A DNA stretch of 64,000 bases from an uncultured Mucilaginibacter sp. (GTDB lineage Bacteria; Bacteroidota; Bacteroidia; Sphingobacteriales; Sphingobacteriaceae): assembly GCA_903864275.1 (NCBI GenBank), contig CAIPFE010000052.1, positions 62,001-126,000 of the forward strand. Reading direction: 5' to 3'. The notes below the pieces were generated by a model, which did not search any database, was not told where the DNA came from, and worked only from the letters and a program-made list of their open reading frames with translations. The translations under genes were made by a program, and so were the position numbers. How positions within the stretch are numbered: position 1 is the stretch's first letter; each line of letters starts with the position of its first letter. This document shows, one piece after another, positions 24,507-33,117 of this stretch.

Positions 24507-25805
24507 TTAAGCGGCCTTTTTAAAATCAACCAGCTTTCCGCCGGAACCTTTTATCAGCTGAACCGCCCAACTGGTTATGACAATACTGCCAATGATACCG
24601 CTAATCGCGTCCAGCCAAAACAAATGAAAAAACAAGCCAAAGGACAGCGCGATAATGGCGGTAAGGCTGGTTAAGCCATCGGCCAAAACGTGCAAATAAG
24701 CTGCACGAATATTATGGTCATGATTATCATGATCGTGACGCAGCAATAAGGCGCTGATGCCGTTTACGATCAGGCCGATGGCAGCTACTGCAATGGCTTC
24801 GCCGAATTTAATTGGCAAAGGATGAATTAAACGCCCAATCGATTCCACAGCCATAATCACGGCGATGATTTGTAATACAATGGCGCTGGTAAAACCGGAA
24901 AGGGATAACAGGCGGTCGCTTTGAAAGGATATTTTTTGCGATTGACTGTATTTGCGGGTAAAGAAATAAGCTGACCATGTTAATCCTATTGCAAAAACAT
25001 GTGTCGACATGTGCCATCCTTCGGCCGTCAGCGCCATCGAATTACTGTAATAACCGATGACTATTTCTACAATCATGGTAACGACGGTTAGTATGACGAC
25101 CCAGCGGGCCTGGCTTTCATGATCATGCATCCCTGATTTATCAGCGATCAAAGACACTGTTTTAGCTGATGTTAGACCGCCCGGGCTTGCACTGTTCTTA
25201 TACTCACTTATCCATTCCACTTTGGTTTGAATGGGGCTTCTCCTGGAGAGGCTTTTATAGGGTATGGCAACATAACCGATAAAAAAGAAACCCATAAGCT
25301 TATCCTTTTCGCCCAGGTCAAAATACGCTTTTGATTGTTCGAAGTAAGTGATGCCGGCAGTAGTCCAATAGGAACCCAGGCCGTAGGCAGTCACCGTTAA
25401 AAACATATTCTCCACGGCGCATGCTACCGCAGCTATTTCCTCGTTTTCCGGTAATACCCCTTGTTCATTTCTTCTCATCCCGATAGAAATAACATGCGAA
25501 GCCAACATCGGGTATTCCAGTAATTTCTGGTACCGGCTCTCACTGTAATCTTCACCCGCATGTTCCTGGTAAATAGCGGCTTGCAGTTGAGCGAAATACC
25601 GTCGGCCCTCTCCTGAAAACACCTTGAAGCGCCAGGGCTCTGTTTGCTTATGATTTGGAGCACGATTAGCATTCTCCAATATCTGCCAGATCACTTCGTC
25701 CGGTACTATTTCCCCTTTTTCATATTGCCGCGGATAAATGCTTCTCCTGTTTTTAATAATCTCATTGAGTTGATCAACATCATAAGGCGGAATGCTTGTT
25801 TTCAT
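24507..25805 (-). CDS. Nitroreductase-CDF (DmeF-like) cation exporter fusion
   Basis: A 432-residue two-domain protein from the ATG at 25805 (MKTSIPPYDVDQLNEIIKNR). Residues 1-205 form a nitroreductase (IIKNRRSIYPRQYEKGEIV; NANRAPNHKQTEPWRFKVF; AVENMFLTVTAYGLGSYWTT). Residues about 225-432 form the membrane part of a cation diffusion facilitator, with SMALTAEGWHMSTHVFAIGL, a His/Asp-rich loop (RHDHDNHDHN) and the metal-site helix HVLADGLTSL. The usual cytoplasmic C-terminal domain of CDF proteins is absent; the protein stops soon after the sixth helix. Reduction at the N-terminus and efflux at the C-terminus may be coupled. The upstream Fur-family gene is 11 bases away. Confidence 0.88.
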   Translation of the reverse strand: MKTSIPPYDVDQLNEIIKNRRSIYPRQYEKGEIVPDEVIWQILENANRAPNHKQTEPWRFKVFSGEGRRYFAQLQAAIYQEHAGEDYSESRYQKLLEYPMLASHVISIGMRRNEQGVLPENEEIAAVACAVENMFLTVTAYGLGSYWTTAGITYFEQSKAYFDLGEKDKLMGFFFIGYVAIPYKSLSRRSPIQTKVEWISEYKNSASPGGLTSAKTVSLIADKSGMHDHESQARWVVILTVVTMIVEIVIGYYSNSMALTAEGWHMSTHVFAIGLTWSAYFFTRKYSQSQKISFQSDRLLSLSGFTSAIVLQIIAVIMAVESIGRLIHPLPIKFGEAIAVAAIGLIVNGISALLLRHDHDNHDHNIRAAYLHVLADGLTSLTAIIALSFGLFFHLFWLDAISGIIGSIVITSWAVQLIKGSGGKLVDFKKAA

Positions 25806-25816
25806 AACTGATTTAA

Positions 25817-26251
25817 TTATATAGTATTGCACGAACGGCAAATCCCGTTCATCAGAAACATATATCTTGCTGTTTTAAACTCACCGGGAAATGGCGCCGC
25901 AATAAAGTCAGGCGCGGGTAAACGATACACTTTTCTACACTGGGAGCAATAAAAATGCAGAAATACTTCAGGGTCGCGGCCCGATAAATCGGCTGGGTAC
26001 AATGCATAATGAGGTGTACCATCCACATCAAATACCTTATAAATAATCTTTTTCATTTCTAATCTCCGTAAAACACCATATAGTGTTGCCCTGTTTAGCC
26101 CTTTCGTTTTCTTTACCAACCATGGAAGGGTAACAGCGGTATTTTTACAGGATGCCAGGATGGCCAGCACCCGCAGCCCTGCAGCCGTTTTTTTTAAACG
26201 GTTGTCGTTTAAAATCTTTTCAGCATTTGGGGTATCAGCAAACTTCTTCAT
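25817..26251 (-). CDS. Fur-family transcriptional regulator
   Basis: A 144-residue protein with a winged-helix N-terminal part (KKTAAGLRVLAILASCKNTA; KKTKGLNRATLYGVLRRLEM) and a C-terminal part with two CxxC pairs, CSQC and CRSC, which hold the structural zinc in Fur/Zur proteins. The His-rich sensing motif is weak, so the metal sensed is uncertain; Zur-like or a divergent sensor is most likely. It is encoded between the TonB receptor and the nitroreductase-CDF gene with short gaps, suggesting one operon, and a candidate operator lies upstream of the first gene at 29292-29310. Confidence 0.83.
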   Translation of the reverse strand: MKKFADTPNAEKILNDNRLKKTAAGLRVLAILASCKNTAVTLPWLVKKTKGLNRATLYGVLRRLEMKKIIYKVFDVDGTPHYALYPADLSGRDPEVFLHFYCSQCRKVYRLPAPDFIAAPFPGEFKTARYMFLMNGICRSCNTI

Positions 26252-26291
26252 ATAAAATGCAGCCCTGTCCTAAAGCAGGGCTGCTTAACAT

Positions 26292-28820
26292 TTATGATCC
26301 GGTGGTTGCCTTTGTGTGCTGTGACAGGTCAAACGGTATAACTACTTTAAAACTAATATTGCGGCCCATATTAAAAATACCGGGCTCTACGCCTGGCGGA
26401 ACAACCGGGTTATCGAAATATTTAAGCCTACTCATGTTTGATTGATAGTTTATGTTGGCAAGGTTTGTTCCTTCAATAAATAACTCTATAACCTTCTTTC
26501 CGGCAGCATTTACCAAATTACCGCCTATACCGGCGCTCAACAAATTATAGCCGGCAGTATAGGTTTCCGTACCATAAGCTGCAAAAAACCTGTCTTGCGC
26601 ATTATAATGATCAAAACCCACAAAGGCATAAACATTCCTAAAACTGCTGAATCCTTTGGTAAAAGTGCCGCGCAATACTGAATGGGTATGCAGCGGAGGG
26701 ATAAACGGCAAATATTTAAGACTGTCAGCCACCTTGCCGCCATTTCCTAAATTTGTACCGTAGGTCAATGCGAGTGAGTTTTCAAAATGCAGCCATGCCA
26801 CAGGGTGGATATCTAAACTAAACTCACCGCCATTAATACGTGCTTTGCTTTGCACATACGTAAATATGTTATACAAAGGAAAAGCAGGATTGCGGGCGGG
26901 CGAGCCGTCGGGATTAAGTTCTTGTTGCTGGTAAATGTAATTTTCAATGTTATTATTAAACAATTCCACACTTGCAGAAACATTTGGTAAACTCAGAAAA
27001 GCGCCGATGTCCTCCTGAACACTAAATTCAGGCTTAAAATTGCTGTTACCCACATGATATATCTGTGAACCAGGATCTGGGCCGTTAGCTGACAATTCAG
27101 CGATACTTGGCGCCCTGAAACCTCGTGCGATGTTGGCCTTCAGTAAAAACGCATCAGAGAAATTATAAGTTGCGCCGAAGCTGTATGAAGCACCTGAAAA
27201 CGTTTTATTTAGAGCTGAAAATTGCGGTGTCACACCAGTAGCAGTGGTAGGATTGCTGCCGGTATACAACTGAGGATACTTAGAATTTAATGTATCAATG
27301 TAGGCAGCCTGGCCGTTAAATGAACGGCTGTCATACCTTGCACCTGCTGACAAGTCCAACTTACCGAAGCTTTTTTTCATGATTGCAAATGGCCCGACAT
27401 CAAACTGGTGATATGCCGGGATCGGGAAATCGGTCGCATCACCAATTGTATTGTTCTGGTACTGGCCGTTAACGCCGAAACTGGTTTCGTAGTCATTCCC
27501 TAAAGAGAAATTATATTTCACATCGTAAGTATAGGTACTTAAGTGCAGGTTTAGCCCTGCAATAGCAGGATCTTCAGGGTGGGTGTATTCTCGTCGGTGG
27601 CTAAACTGGTAGCCTAAGTTAACAATCAGGTTGCCGTTGCCCAAGATGAAATTACTGTTATCATAAATGCGGTAAAGCTGAACATGCTGATGCAAAACCG
27701 GTATAGCGTATGAATTTAGTTCAGCCGGTGACACGATAGGACGAAATGCATCATCTTCTGTAATTTGTTTGGTAAATTTCCGTGTCAGGGAATCCCTGCT
27801 GCCATCGGGTATATCCTGCAAATCATCAAAAACAGACGCGTTTAGATACGAATAGCCCCAGGATTTATTTAAGCCGATCATCGCGCGTGCATCCCTTTCC
27901 TGGTATCCCGTCGCATATACCCGGCCATCGTGCTGGTTCTGATAATCTTTTGCCTCTTTACCGGAAATAATAGCTCCCCAAACCAGTCCATTACTGTTTC
28001 CTTGCAATCGGAATGAACCGTTCAGGAGTGCCTGGTTGGTACCATACAAACCTGTTATCGAGCCCAATATTTTACCATCGGGAACCGGTTGTGGCGTTAG
28101 GAGATTTACCACTCCGCCAATGGCATCCGATCCGTAGCTTAAACTCGCAGGGCCTTTAATTACTTCTATCCGGTCAATTGAGTTTTGGTCTACCTCTATT
28201 CCATGTTCATCGCCCCACTGTTGTCCTTCCTGGCGTATGCCGTCTTCTAAGGTAATTACCCGGTTATACCCCAGGCCATGAATAAAGGGCTTGGAAACAT
28301 TCGGTCCCGTAGTAACCGCGCTTATTCCGGGTAAATTGGCTATTGCATCAATAATATTAGTGGATGCAGCCTGCTGATCAATATAGGCCCTGCCAACGGC
28401 AACCATAGGTACCGGGTCCCGTTTTATTTCGGTGGCTTTGCTAACACCGGTAATCACAACCTCCCCGGCCTCAATTGATGATATATGTAGCTGTACATCC
28501 AGTACAGCTGTTTTTGAAAAATCAACTCTTTGGTTAAAAGTAGCATAGCCCAAATAACGTACCTGTACCAGGTAAACCCCTTTGGGTAAATGGTTGATGG
28601 TGTATTTTCCATTGACGTCGGTGACAGCTTCTGTTCTAAGGTCGGGAATAGAAATACTTGCACCTGCCATCGGTTTGCCATCGGCCTTATCGGTAACTGC
28701 ACCCGTTAAAGAACCGGTAATAGCATCACCATTGGTCTTATTTTTATTAATGGCAGCATAGGAAGAGATCGAAAAACTTATTAATAGTATTAATAAGCCA
28801 TAAAATAGCTTTAATTTCAT
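26292..28820 (-). CDS. TonB-dependent outer-membrane receptor
   Basis: An 842-residue receptor. Order: signal peptide (MKLKLFYGLLILLISFSISS), CarboxypepD_reg-like domain (SLTGAVTDKADGKPMAGASI), plug domain (about 130-240, with VSKPFIHGLGYNRVITLEDG and DRIEVIKGPASLSYGSDAIG) and a 22-strand barrel ending in a C-terminal aromatic-type strand. The plug's GDEHGIEVDQNSI stretch resembles receptors for zinc or related ligands, but the ligand is an inference from its neighbours (Fur regulator, CDF exporter, CxxC protein). Full length, no interruption. Confidence 0.93.
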   Translation of the reverse strand: MKLKLFYGLLILLISFSISSYAAINKNKTNGDAITGSLTGAVTDKADGKPMAGASISIPDLRTEAVTDVNGKYTINHLPKGVYLVQVRYLGYATFNQRVDFSKTAVLDVQLHISSIEAGEVVITGVSKATEIKRDPVPMVAVGRAYIDQQAASTNIIDAIANLPGISAVTTGPNVSKPFIHGLGYNRVITLEDGIRQEGQQWGDEHGIEVDQNSIDRIEVIKGPASLSYGSDAIGGVVNLLTPQPVPDGKILGSITGLYGTNQALLNGSFRLQGNSNGLVWGAIISGKEAKDYQNQHDGRVYATGYQERDARAMIGLNKSWGYSYLNASVFDDLQDIPDGSRDSLTRKFTKQITEDDAFRPIVSPAELNSYAIPVLHQHVQLYRIYDNSNFILGNGNLIVNLGYQFSHRREYTHPEDPAIAGLNLHLSTYTYDVKYNFSLGNDYETSFGVNGQYQNNTIGDATDFPIPAYHQFDVGPFAIMKKSFGKLDLSAGARYDSRSFNGQAAYIDTLNSKYPQLYTGSNPTTATGVTPQFSALNKTFSGASYSFGATYNFSDAFLLKANIARGFRAPSIAELSANGPDPGSQIYHVGNSNFKPEFSVQEDIGAFLSLPNVSASVELFNNNIENYIYQQQELNPDGSPARNPAFPLYNIFTYVQSKARINGGEFSLDIHPVAWLHFENSLALTYGTNLGNGGKVADSLKYLPFIPPLHTHSVLRGTFTKGFSSFRNVYAFVGFDHYNAQDRFFAAYGTETYTAGYNLLSAGIGGNLVNAAGKKVIELFIEGTNLANINYQSNMSRLKYFDNPVVPPGVEPGIFNMGRNISFKVVIPFDLSQHTKATTGS

Positions 28821-28902
28821 AGTATTTATTTAAAATCAATAATAATTGCCAAAAGGCCATTGATGGCGAAAGGCACCGTGAATAAAAAGAAATAGGAAAA
28901 TA

Positions 28903-29259
28903 CTATGAAATTGGCGGAGCACGCCCAGAGGAAAGGATAAGCGAGAGGCTTACAAATGTATAACTAACTGTTTTATAGTCATAATGGTTTACAACAATGG
29001 GTGTTACATCATAATGTGTGTTAATCACCATTGTATTAAAATGCATGGCATCACATAGCTGGCATTTTTCAGTAACAGTCTGCTGCGAGGAAAAAGGCTG
29101 ATGGCGTATGTGGTTACTGGGCGCCCCGTTTACCTTGTGCTGGTGACCATATACAGCAACCTGGCCTGCAACAAAAAAGATGAGAAGCAGCCATGCACAA
29201 AAAATATGGTATTTGCTTTTTTTCAAACCAGCAGTTAGTTTTTTAATAACACAGAGCAA
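28903..29259 (-). CDS. Small membrane protein with His/Cys cluster, possibly metal-related
   Basis: A 118-residue protein with an N-terminal membrane segment (IFCAWLLLIFFVAGQVAVYG), a histidine-rich stretch (GHQHKV; HIRHQP), a CxxC motif in TEKCQLCDAMHFNTM, then a second hydrophobic segment ending SSGRAPPIS. The pattern resembles DUF2946-like small envelope proteins found with metal receptors, but I am not certain of the family. It is first in the run of minus-strand genes leading to the TonB receptor, 82 bases upstream of it. Confidence 0.65.
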   Translation of the reverse strand: MLCVIKKLTAGLKKSKYHIFCAWLLLIFFVAGQVAVYGHQHKVNGAPSNHIRHQPFSSQQTVTEKCQLCDAMHFNTMVINTHYDVTPIVVNHYDYKTVSYTFVSLSLILSSGRAPPIS

Positions 29260-29291
29260 AGCTAATTAATAAAATATAAAACCAAACAAAT

Positions 29292-29310
29292 ATTGCAACA
29301 AAATTGCAAT
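29292..29310 (-). promoter_or_regulatory. Candidate Fur-family operator
   Basis: ATTGCAA-CAAAA-TTGCAAT, a perfect 19-base inverted repeat with 7-base arms, 32 bases before the start of the metal-island operon. Length and symmetry suit a dimeric Fur/Zur-type repressor, and a Fur-family gene lies in the operon. Confidence 0.5.
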
Positions 29311-29432
29311 TGCGGCTATAAAGCAGATTTTTTGAGGAAATAAAGCTATTTCTGTTATTTCGTCGCCGCAGGTCCGGCATATATAACTAACTTAGATTTT
29401 CGCAAATTGATTGATAACCAATAGTGTACCAG

Positions 29433-30443
29433 ATGATACCGCGCCGTAACCGTTTATTATGGATGATATGCCTTTTAACAGGGCACATTTGCGCTGGTTA
29501 TGCCCAGGCGGCAAAACCACTGATCACTTTAAAGCAAATCGACCCTCAGTTCAGCAGCATAGTCAGTAAAACAGCTAAGGCGGAAATATTAGCCGATGGG
29601 TTTTTATGGAGCGAAGGGCCGGTATGGGTAGAAAGCTACAAAATGTTCCTTTTTTCGGATGTTAAAAAGAACGTCATTTACAAATGGACCAAAGAAAAAG
29701 GCAAGGAGGTTTATCTGAGGCCTTCGGGCTATACAGGCACCATACCCCGGGGCGGCGAGCTGGGCTCGAATGGCCTGGGTTTAAATATAAAGGGGCAATT
29801 GGTGATCTGCCAGGATGGTGACAGGGTGGTATCCATAATGGACGCCCCTTTGAATAAACCCCAACCCAAATTTATCAAAATAGCGGTTAACTATAAAGGT
29901 AAAAAGTTTGATAGCCCAAATGACCTGGCTTTTTTAAGCAATGGCGATATTTATTTTACAGATCCCCCCTATGGGCTTGAAAAAAACGTGGACGATCCTT
30001 TAAAAGAGGCGCCCTACCAGGGAGTTTATAAAATTGCAGCGAACGGCAAAATAACCCTGCTTACCGATACGCTTACACGGCCAAACGGCATTGGGTTCTT
30101 CCCCGGCGGCAAAACTATACTGATCTCCAATTCTGATCCCCTGAAACCTTATTGGTATGCGTACGACCTGGATAAAAACGGCCTTTTTACCCATGGCCGG
30201 ATATTTTACAGCGCAAATGCAGCGGTAAAAACAGCTGCCGGTATGCCCGATGGTTTAAAGATTGACAAGAAAGGCCATGTGTTTGCCTCCGGGCCCGGGG
30301 GCTTATGGGTCTTTAGCCGGGCAGGCAAATTGCTGGGCAAGATACTGGTAAACGACATTGTTTCCAATTGCAGTTTGTCAGGCGATGAGAAAACCCTTTA
30401 TGTAACATCCAATCATCGTGTTTTGAAGATAGCGTTGCGCTAA
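29433..30443 (+). CDS. SMP-30/gluconolactonase/LRE family protein, secreted
   Basis: A 336-residue protein starting MIPRRNRLLWMICLLTGHIC (signal peptide to about AGYAQA); a GTG 9 bases earlier is less likely. The six-bladed propeller signature is clear: DGFLWSEGPVWVE, GELGSNGLGLN, KKFDSPNDLAFLSNGDIYFT with DPPYG, RPNGIGFFPG and GMPDGLKIDKKGHVF. The E, N and D residues at these points coordinate the catalytic divalent metal. Such enzymes hydrolyse sugar lactones; the substrate cannot be named. It stands alone, divergent from the metal operon. Confidence 0.9.
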   Translation: MIPRRNRLLWMICLLTGHICAGYAQAAKPLITLKQIDPQFSSIVSKTAKAEILADGFLWSEGPVWVESYKMFLFSDVKKNVIYKWTKEKGKEVYLRPSGYTGTIPRGGELGSNGLGLNIKGQLVICQDGDRVVSIMDAPLNKPQPKFIKIAVNYKGKKFDSPNDLAFLSNGDIYFTDPPYGLEKNVDDPLKEAPYQGVYKIAANGKITLLTDTLTRPNGIGFFPGGKTILISNSDPLKPYWYAYDLDKNGLFTHGRIFYSANAAVKTAAGMPDGLKIDKKGHVFASGPGGLWVFSRAGKLLGKILVNDIVSNCSLSGDEKTLYVTSNHRVLKIALR

Positions 30444-30489
30444 AATTACCTATAAAAAAGCGGGTAACCGTTTTTATGTATGAAGACGT

Positions 30490-30858
30490 TTATTTCTGCA
30501 CGGCACGTTTTAGGGTGGTATGAAATTTCATACCATTAAAGTCGATATTTAAACTAACCGAATCTCCGGTGCTGAAATATTTGCCGTTATGGAGTACTTT
30601 CGTGCCATTGGCTTCAACATTAAATGAAAGGCTGTCGCCTTTAATTTTTCCATCAGTTATGTCGACAGTTCCCTGGGGATTTTGTGCTGTACCTGTTAGT
30701 TTATCGTTGTCGGTTTTAAAAGTGTAAGTCAGCGGGTATTCATTGCCATCAGGTGTTGATAATACTCCTGACCATTCACCATTAACATCGGCAAAAAAGG
30801 CAAATACAACCGCAAAGGAGCATAGCAGTGCGGCTGTAATAAATAACTTTTTTTTCAT
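30490..30858 (-). CDS. Small secreted beta-rich protein (tandem paralogue 1)
   Basis: A 122-residue protein with a signal peptide (MKKKLFITAALLCSFAVVFA) and a single beta-rich domain: VNGEWSGVLSTPDGNEYPLT, TGTAQNPQGTVDITDGKIKG, ending HTTLKRAVQK. It is closely related to the next gene, sharing the GxWS, DGNE(Y/F)P, TFKT, DI(T/S)DG, KGDSL and HTTLKR segments. This short repeated module often occurs alone or at the end of Bacteroidota glycoside hydrolases; no activity is known to me. Confidence 0.8.
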   Translation of the reverse strand: MKKKLFITAALLCSFAVVFAFFADVNGEWSGVLSTPDGNEYPLTYTFKTDNDKLTGTAQNPQGTVDITDGKIKGDSLSFNVEANGTKVLHNGKYFSTGDSVSLNIDFNGMKFHTTLKRAVQK

Positions 30859-30889
30859 GGTTTTTATTGGGTTTTGCGTTTAATATCGT

Positions 30890-31252
30890 TCATTTATCCA
30901 TGGTCCGTTTCAATGTAGTATGCGTCGACCTGGTACCCACCCGCAGGCTTATAGAGTCGCCATCGGCGTAGTATCTGCCTATGTTTTTGATCTTCATGGT
31001 ATTGATGTTAGCAGTGAACCATAAGCTGTCGCCTTTCACTATGCCATCCGAAATATCGAAGCTGCCTATCGACGAGGTGACCGTACCCGTGAGCGTGGCG
31101 CCACCGGTTTTAAAAGTATAAGATATCGGGAATTCATTGCCATCCGGCCCTTTTAGCATAGCAGACCATTTGCCATCTATGCCGGTAAAATAGGCGAATG
31201 CAGCGCCAAAGGAAAGGAGCAAAGCCACCGTTGTCAGTATCTTTCTTTTCAT
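30890..31252 (-). CDS. Small secreted beta-rich protein (tandem paralogue 2)
   Basis: A 120-residue paralogue of the preceding gene, with signal peptide (MKRKILTTVALLLSFGAAFA) and the same conserved positions (GKWSAMLKGPDGNEFPISYT; FDISDGIVKGDSLWF). The 31-base spacing and shared orientation show a local tandem duplication that has since diverged. Probably co-transcribed. Confidence 0.8.
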   Translation of the reverse strand: MKRKILTTVALLLSFGAAFAYFTGIDGKWSAMLKGPDGNEFPISYTFKTGGATLTGTVTSSIGSFDISDGIVKGDSLWFTANINTMKIKNIGRYYADGDSISLRVGTRSTHTTLKRTMDK

Positions 31253-31421
31253 GATATGGGGAGGTTAAATGATTTGTTAAAAGTAAACATTAATTCTAAA
31301 AAAGCTTATACCCGCATACAATAGTTGCACGCTATTCGTGGATATTATATCTCCACAATGGCCTTTCAGTTGGGATATTAGCTTGCTGTGCTGCCAGTAG
31401 AGCAAGAGTGCTCCCGAAAAC

Positions 31422-31453
31422 AAAAAGCCCCTTAGCAAAGCTAAGAGGCTTTT
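31422..31453 (-). terminator. Terminator next to tRNA remnant 2
   Basis: A strong stem (AAAAGCC.CTTAGC/GCTAAG.GGCTTTT) with T-run on the minus strand, directly after the tRNA-like remnant. Confidence 0.65.
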
Positions 31454-31458
31454 ATACG

Positions 31459-31486
31459 CGTGCCCACCTGGGTGCTTCCCGAACCA
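31459..31486 (-). pseudogene. Degenerate tRNA 3'-end remnant 2, possible att scar
   Basis: The minus strand reads TGGTTCGG...CACCCAGGTGGGCACG, preserving the 3' half of a T-stem and an acceptor-like strand (CCCAGGTGGGC, as in remnant 3 at 34540-34586) but with about six extra bases in the T-arm. It is followed by a terminator, like the other two remnants. Much weaker than those. Confidence 0.4.
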
Positions 31487-31550
31487 TTTTATGGAAGATT
31501 TGAGAAAATTATCGTCAATTACTATTTGTTAGTACAGGTCATTTGAAGCA

Positions 31551-31584
31551 ACAAAAAATCCCTGTTCCTGAAGAACAGGGATTT
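31551..31584 (-). terminator. Rho-independent terminator of the SDR operon
   Basis: A perfect 12-base-pair stem AAATCCCTGTTC-CTGAA-GAACAGGGATTT with a T-run on the minus strand (TTTTTTGT). It lies after the SDR remnant and is the natural end of the SDR transcript. Confidence 0.85.
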
Positions 31585-31614
31585 GAAAGAAACTTATACT
31601 TTGAAACAATTATT

Positions 31615-31671
31615 TTAGTGCGTTTTGGTGAAACCACCGTCAACCAATAATTCGGTCCCATTGTCTTTCAT
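31615..31671 (-). pseudogene. C-terminal remnant of a short-chain dehydrogenase
   Basis: The minus strand encodes GTELLVDGGFTKTH followed by a stop, the characteristic end of SDR proteins (compare AELLVDGGMTYLSK at the end of the SDR at 33118-33870). No SDR body precedes it; the intact SDR at 31689 stops 18 bases upstream with a different ending. It is the tail of a deleted neighbouring or recombined SDR gene. Confidence 0.75.
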
Positions 31672-31688
31672 TTTTTGGGCTTATGAAT

Positions 31689-32447
31689 TTAAAAACCATA
31701 CATACCACCGGAAACGGAAATTTGCTCTCCCGTAATCCAGGCTGCATCATCAGAAGCAAGAAATACGGCAGCTTTGGCAATATCGTCGGGCTGGCCTCTG
31801 CGACCAAGCGGTGTATTGGCAATAAACATCTTTTCATACTCACTGCCGGCGGTAACACCCGCACTGGTTGCACCTTCTGTTTCTGTAGCGCCCGGCAAAA
31901 TTGAATTGATACGAACGTTTTTAGCACCAAGTTCTTTCGACAAAGAAATCGTTATGGCATCTAATGCCGCTTTAGTTGCAGAGTAAAGCGAGGCTCCCGG
32001 AAGAGGCATTTTGCTTGCACCCGAACTGATATTGATGATATTGCCGCCCTTATTACCAAACAGTTTCAAAGCTGACTGTATAGTAAGTATAGGGCCAAGT
32101 ACATTGACATTAAAACTATTATGAAAAGTTTCTGCTGATATCAGTTCAATAGGTGCATATCCCTGGTAAACCGCGTTGTTTACCAAAATATCCAACGTGC
32201 CGAAAGCCTTTTCTGTTTCTTCAAAAAGCCTGGCCACATCGGCTTCTTTCGATATATCGGCCTGCACTGCAATGGCCATGCCTCCATTGTCGGTTATCTC
32301 CTTAACTACCGTATCCGCGCCTTCCTTACTGGAGGCATAATTCACTACTACCTTTGCGCCCGCTGCCGCAAAGTGTTTTGCGATAGCTGCACCTATTCCT
32401 TTTGAAGCACCGGTAACTACCGCTACTTTGTTTTTTAATTTACTCAT
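31689..32447 (-). CDS. SDR family oxidoreductase (FabG-like)
   Basis: A 252-residue short-chain dehydrogenase. Cofactor motif TGASKGIGAAIAKHF at the N-terminus, NNAVYQG in the NNAG position, and the catalytic S...YxxxK as ISSGASKMPLPGASLYSATK. R/K-rich positions after the cofactor loop hint at NADP use. It is the last of three minus-strand redox genes controlled by the shared region with the divergent HxlR gene. Substrate unknown. Confidence 0.92.
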   Translation of the reverse strand: MSKLKNKVAVVTGASKGIGAAIAKHFAAAGAKVVVNYASSKEGADTVVKEITDNGGMAIAVQADISKEADVARLFEETEKAFGTLDILVNNAVYQGYAPIELISAETFHNSFNVNVLGPILTIQSALKLFGNKGGNIINISSGASKMPLPGASLYSATKAALDAITISLSKELGAKNVRINSILPGATETEGATSAGVTAGSEYEKMFIANTPLGRRGQPDDIAKAAVFLASDDAAWITGEQISVSGGMYGF

Positions 32448-32474
32448 GAGTTCTATTATTTAAGATTTGATTTA

Positions 32475-33101
32475 TTAGTCGAACTTGACCAGGTCCTGAA
32501 AAATCAGTTGACCCCAGGTATTTCCATGCGCCTGTACCAGCAATCCACCTTCTGAAAGCCCGCCAAGTTTGACTGGTGCGAAACCAAGCTTTTCCGCAAG
32601 TGTACCGATCTCCGCTACTGCGGCCTCATCGTCGCTTGCCAGGAACACGACCCTTTTGCCACCATGTACCGCCGGATCTTGCTCAAGAATGGCAGCCCCT
32701 AAATGGTTGAAGCCCTTGACCAATTTTCCCCCGGTGAAGGCCTGTGCTACGAACCTGGCAGAGGGCAACTCTCCCATCTTCTCAGGGGGCACGCCGTAGG
32801 CATTGGTCACATCAACGATGATCTTTCCATGCCAGTCGGGCAATGCCTTTGCCACAGCCGGGTGTGACTCGAAACGCACTGCCAAAAAGATGACGTCCGC
32901 CTTGACTGCTTCCGCCAGTGTTGTGGGATTGATCCCGGGTCCGATCGCGGCCGCCTCGGACGTAAAGCTGTCCGGGTCACGCGTGGTGGCAACGGATACT
33001 TCGATGCCTTTACGGGCGAACGCCTTCGCCAGGGCCTTGCCAATCTTGCCAAAGCCGATAATGGCGTAGCTTGCTGCTACGTTGTTTTCTGATTTATTCA
33101 T
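32475..33101 (-). CDS. NADPH-dependent F420-reductase-like NAD(P)-binding protein
   Basis: A 208-residue Rossmann protein beginning with YAIIGFGKIGKALAKAFARK (GxGxxG dinucleotide motif) and containing VFLASDDEAAVAEIGTLAEK and LSEGGLLVQAHGNTWGQ near the end. It resembles the F420:NADP oxidoreductase / prephenate-dehydrogenase-like group found in bacteria without F420, so it may reduce a flavin or other partner. It lies between two SDR genes with gaps of 16 and 27 bases. Confidence 0.85.
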   Translation of the reverse strand: MNKSENNVAASYAIIGFGKIGKALAKAFARKGIEVSVATTRDPDSFTSEAAAIGPGINPTTLAEAVKADVIFLAVRFESHPAVAKALPDWHGKIIVDVTNAYGVPPEKMGELPSARFVAQAFTGGKLVKGFNHLGAAILEQDPAVHGGKRVVFLASDDEAAVAEIGTLAEKLGFAPVKLGGLSEGGLLVQAHGNTWGQLIFQDLVKFD

Positions 33102-33117
33102 TTTGAAATTATTTTGA

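Larger units (their letters stand above)
31253..31614. other. Gene-free stretch between secreted paralogues and SDR remnant
   Basis: About 360 bases without a supportable gene. It contains the tRNA-like remnant, its terminator, and a second perfect hairpin at 31556-31584. The rest is unremarkable. Confidence 0.6.
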
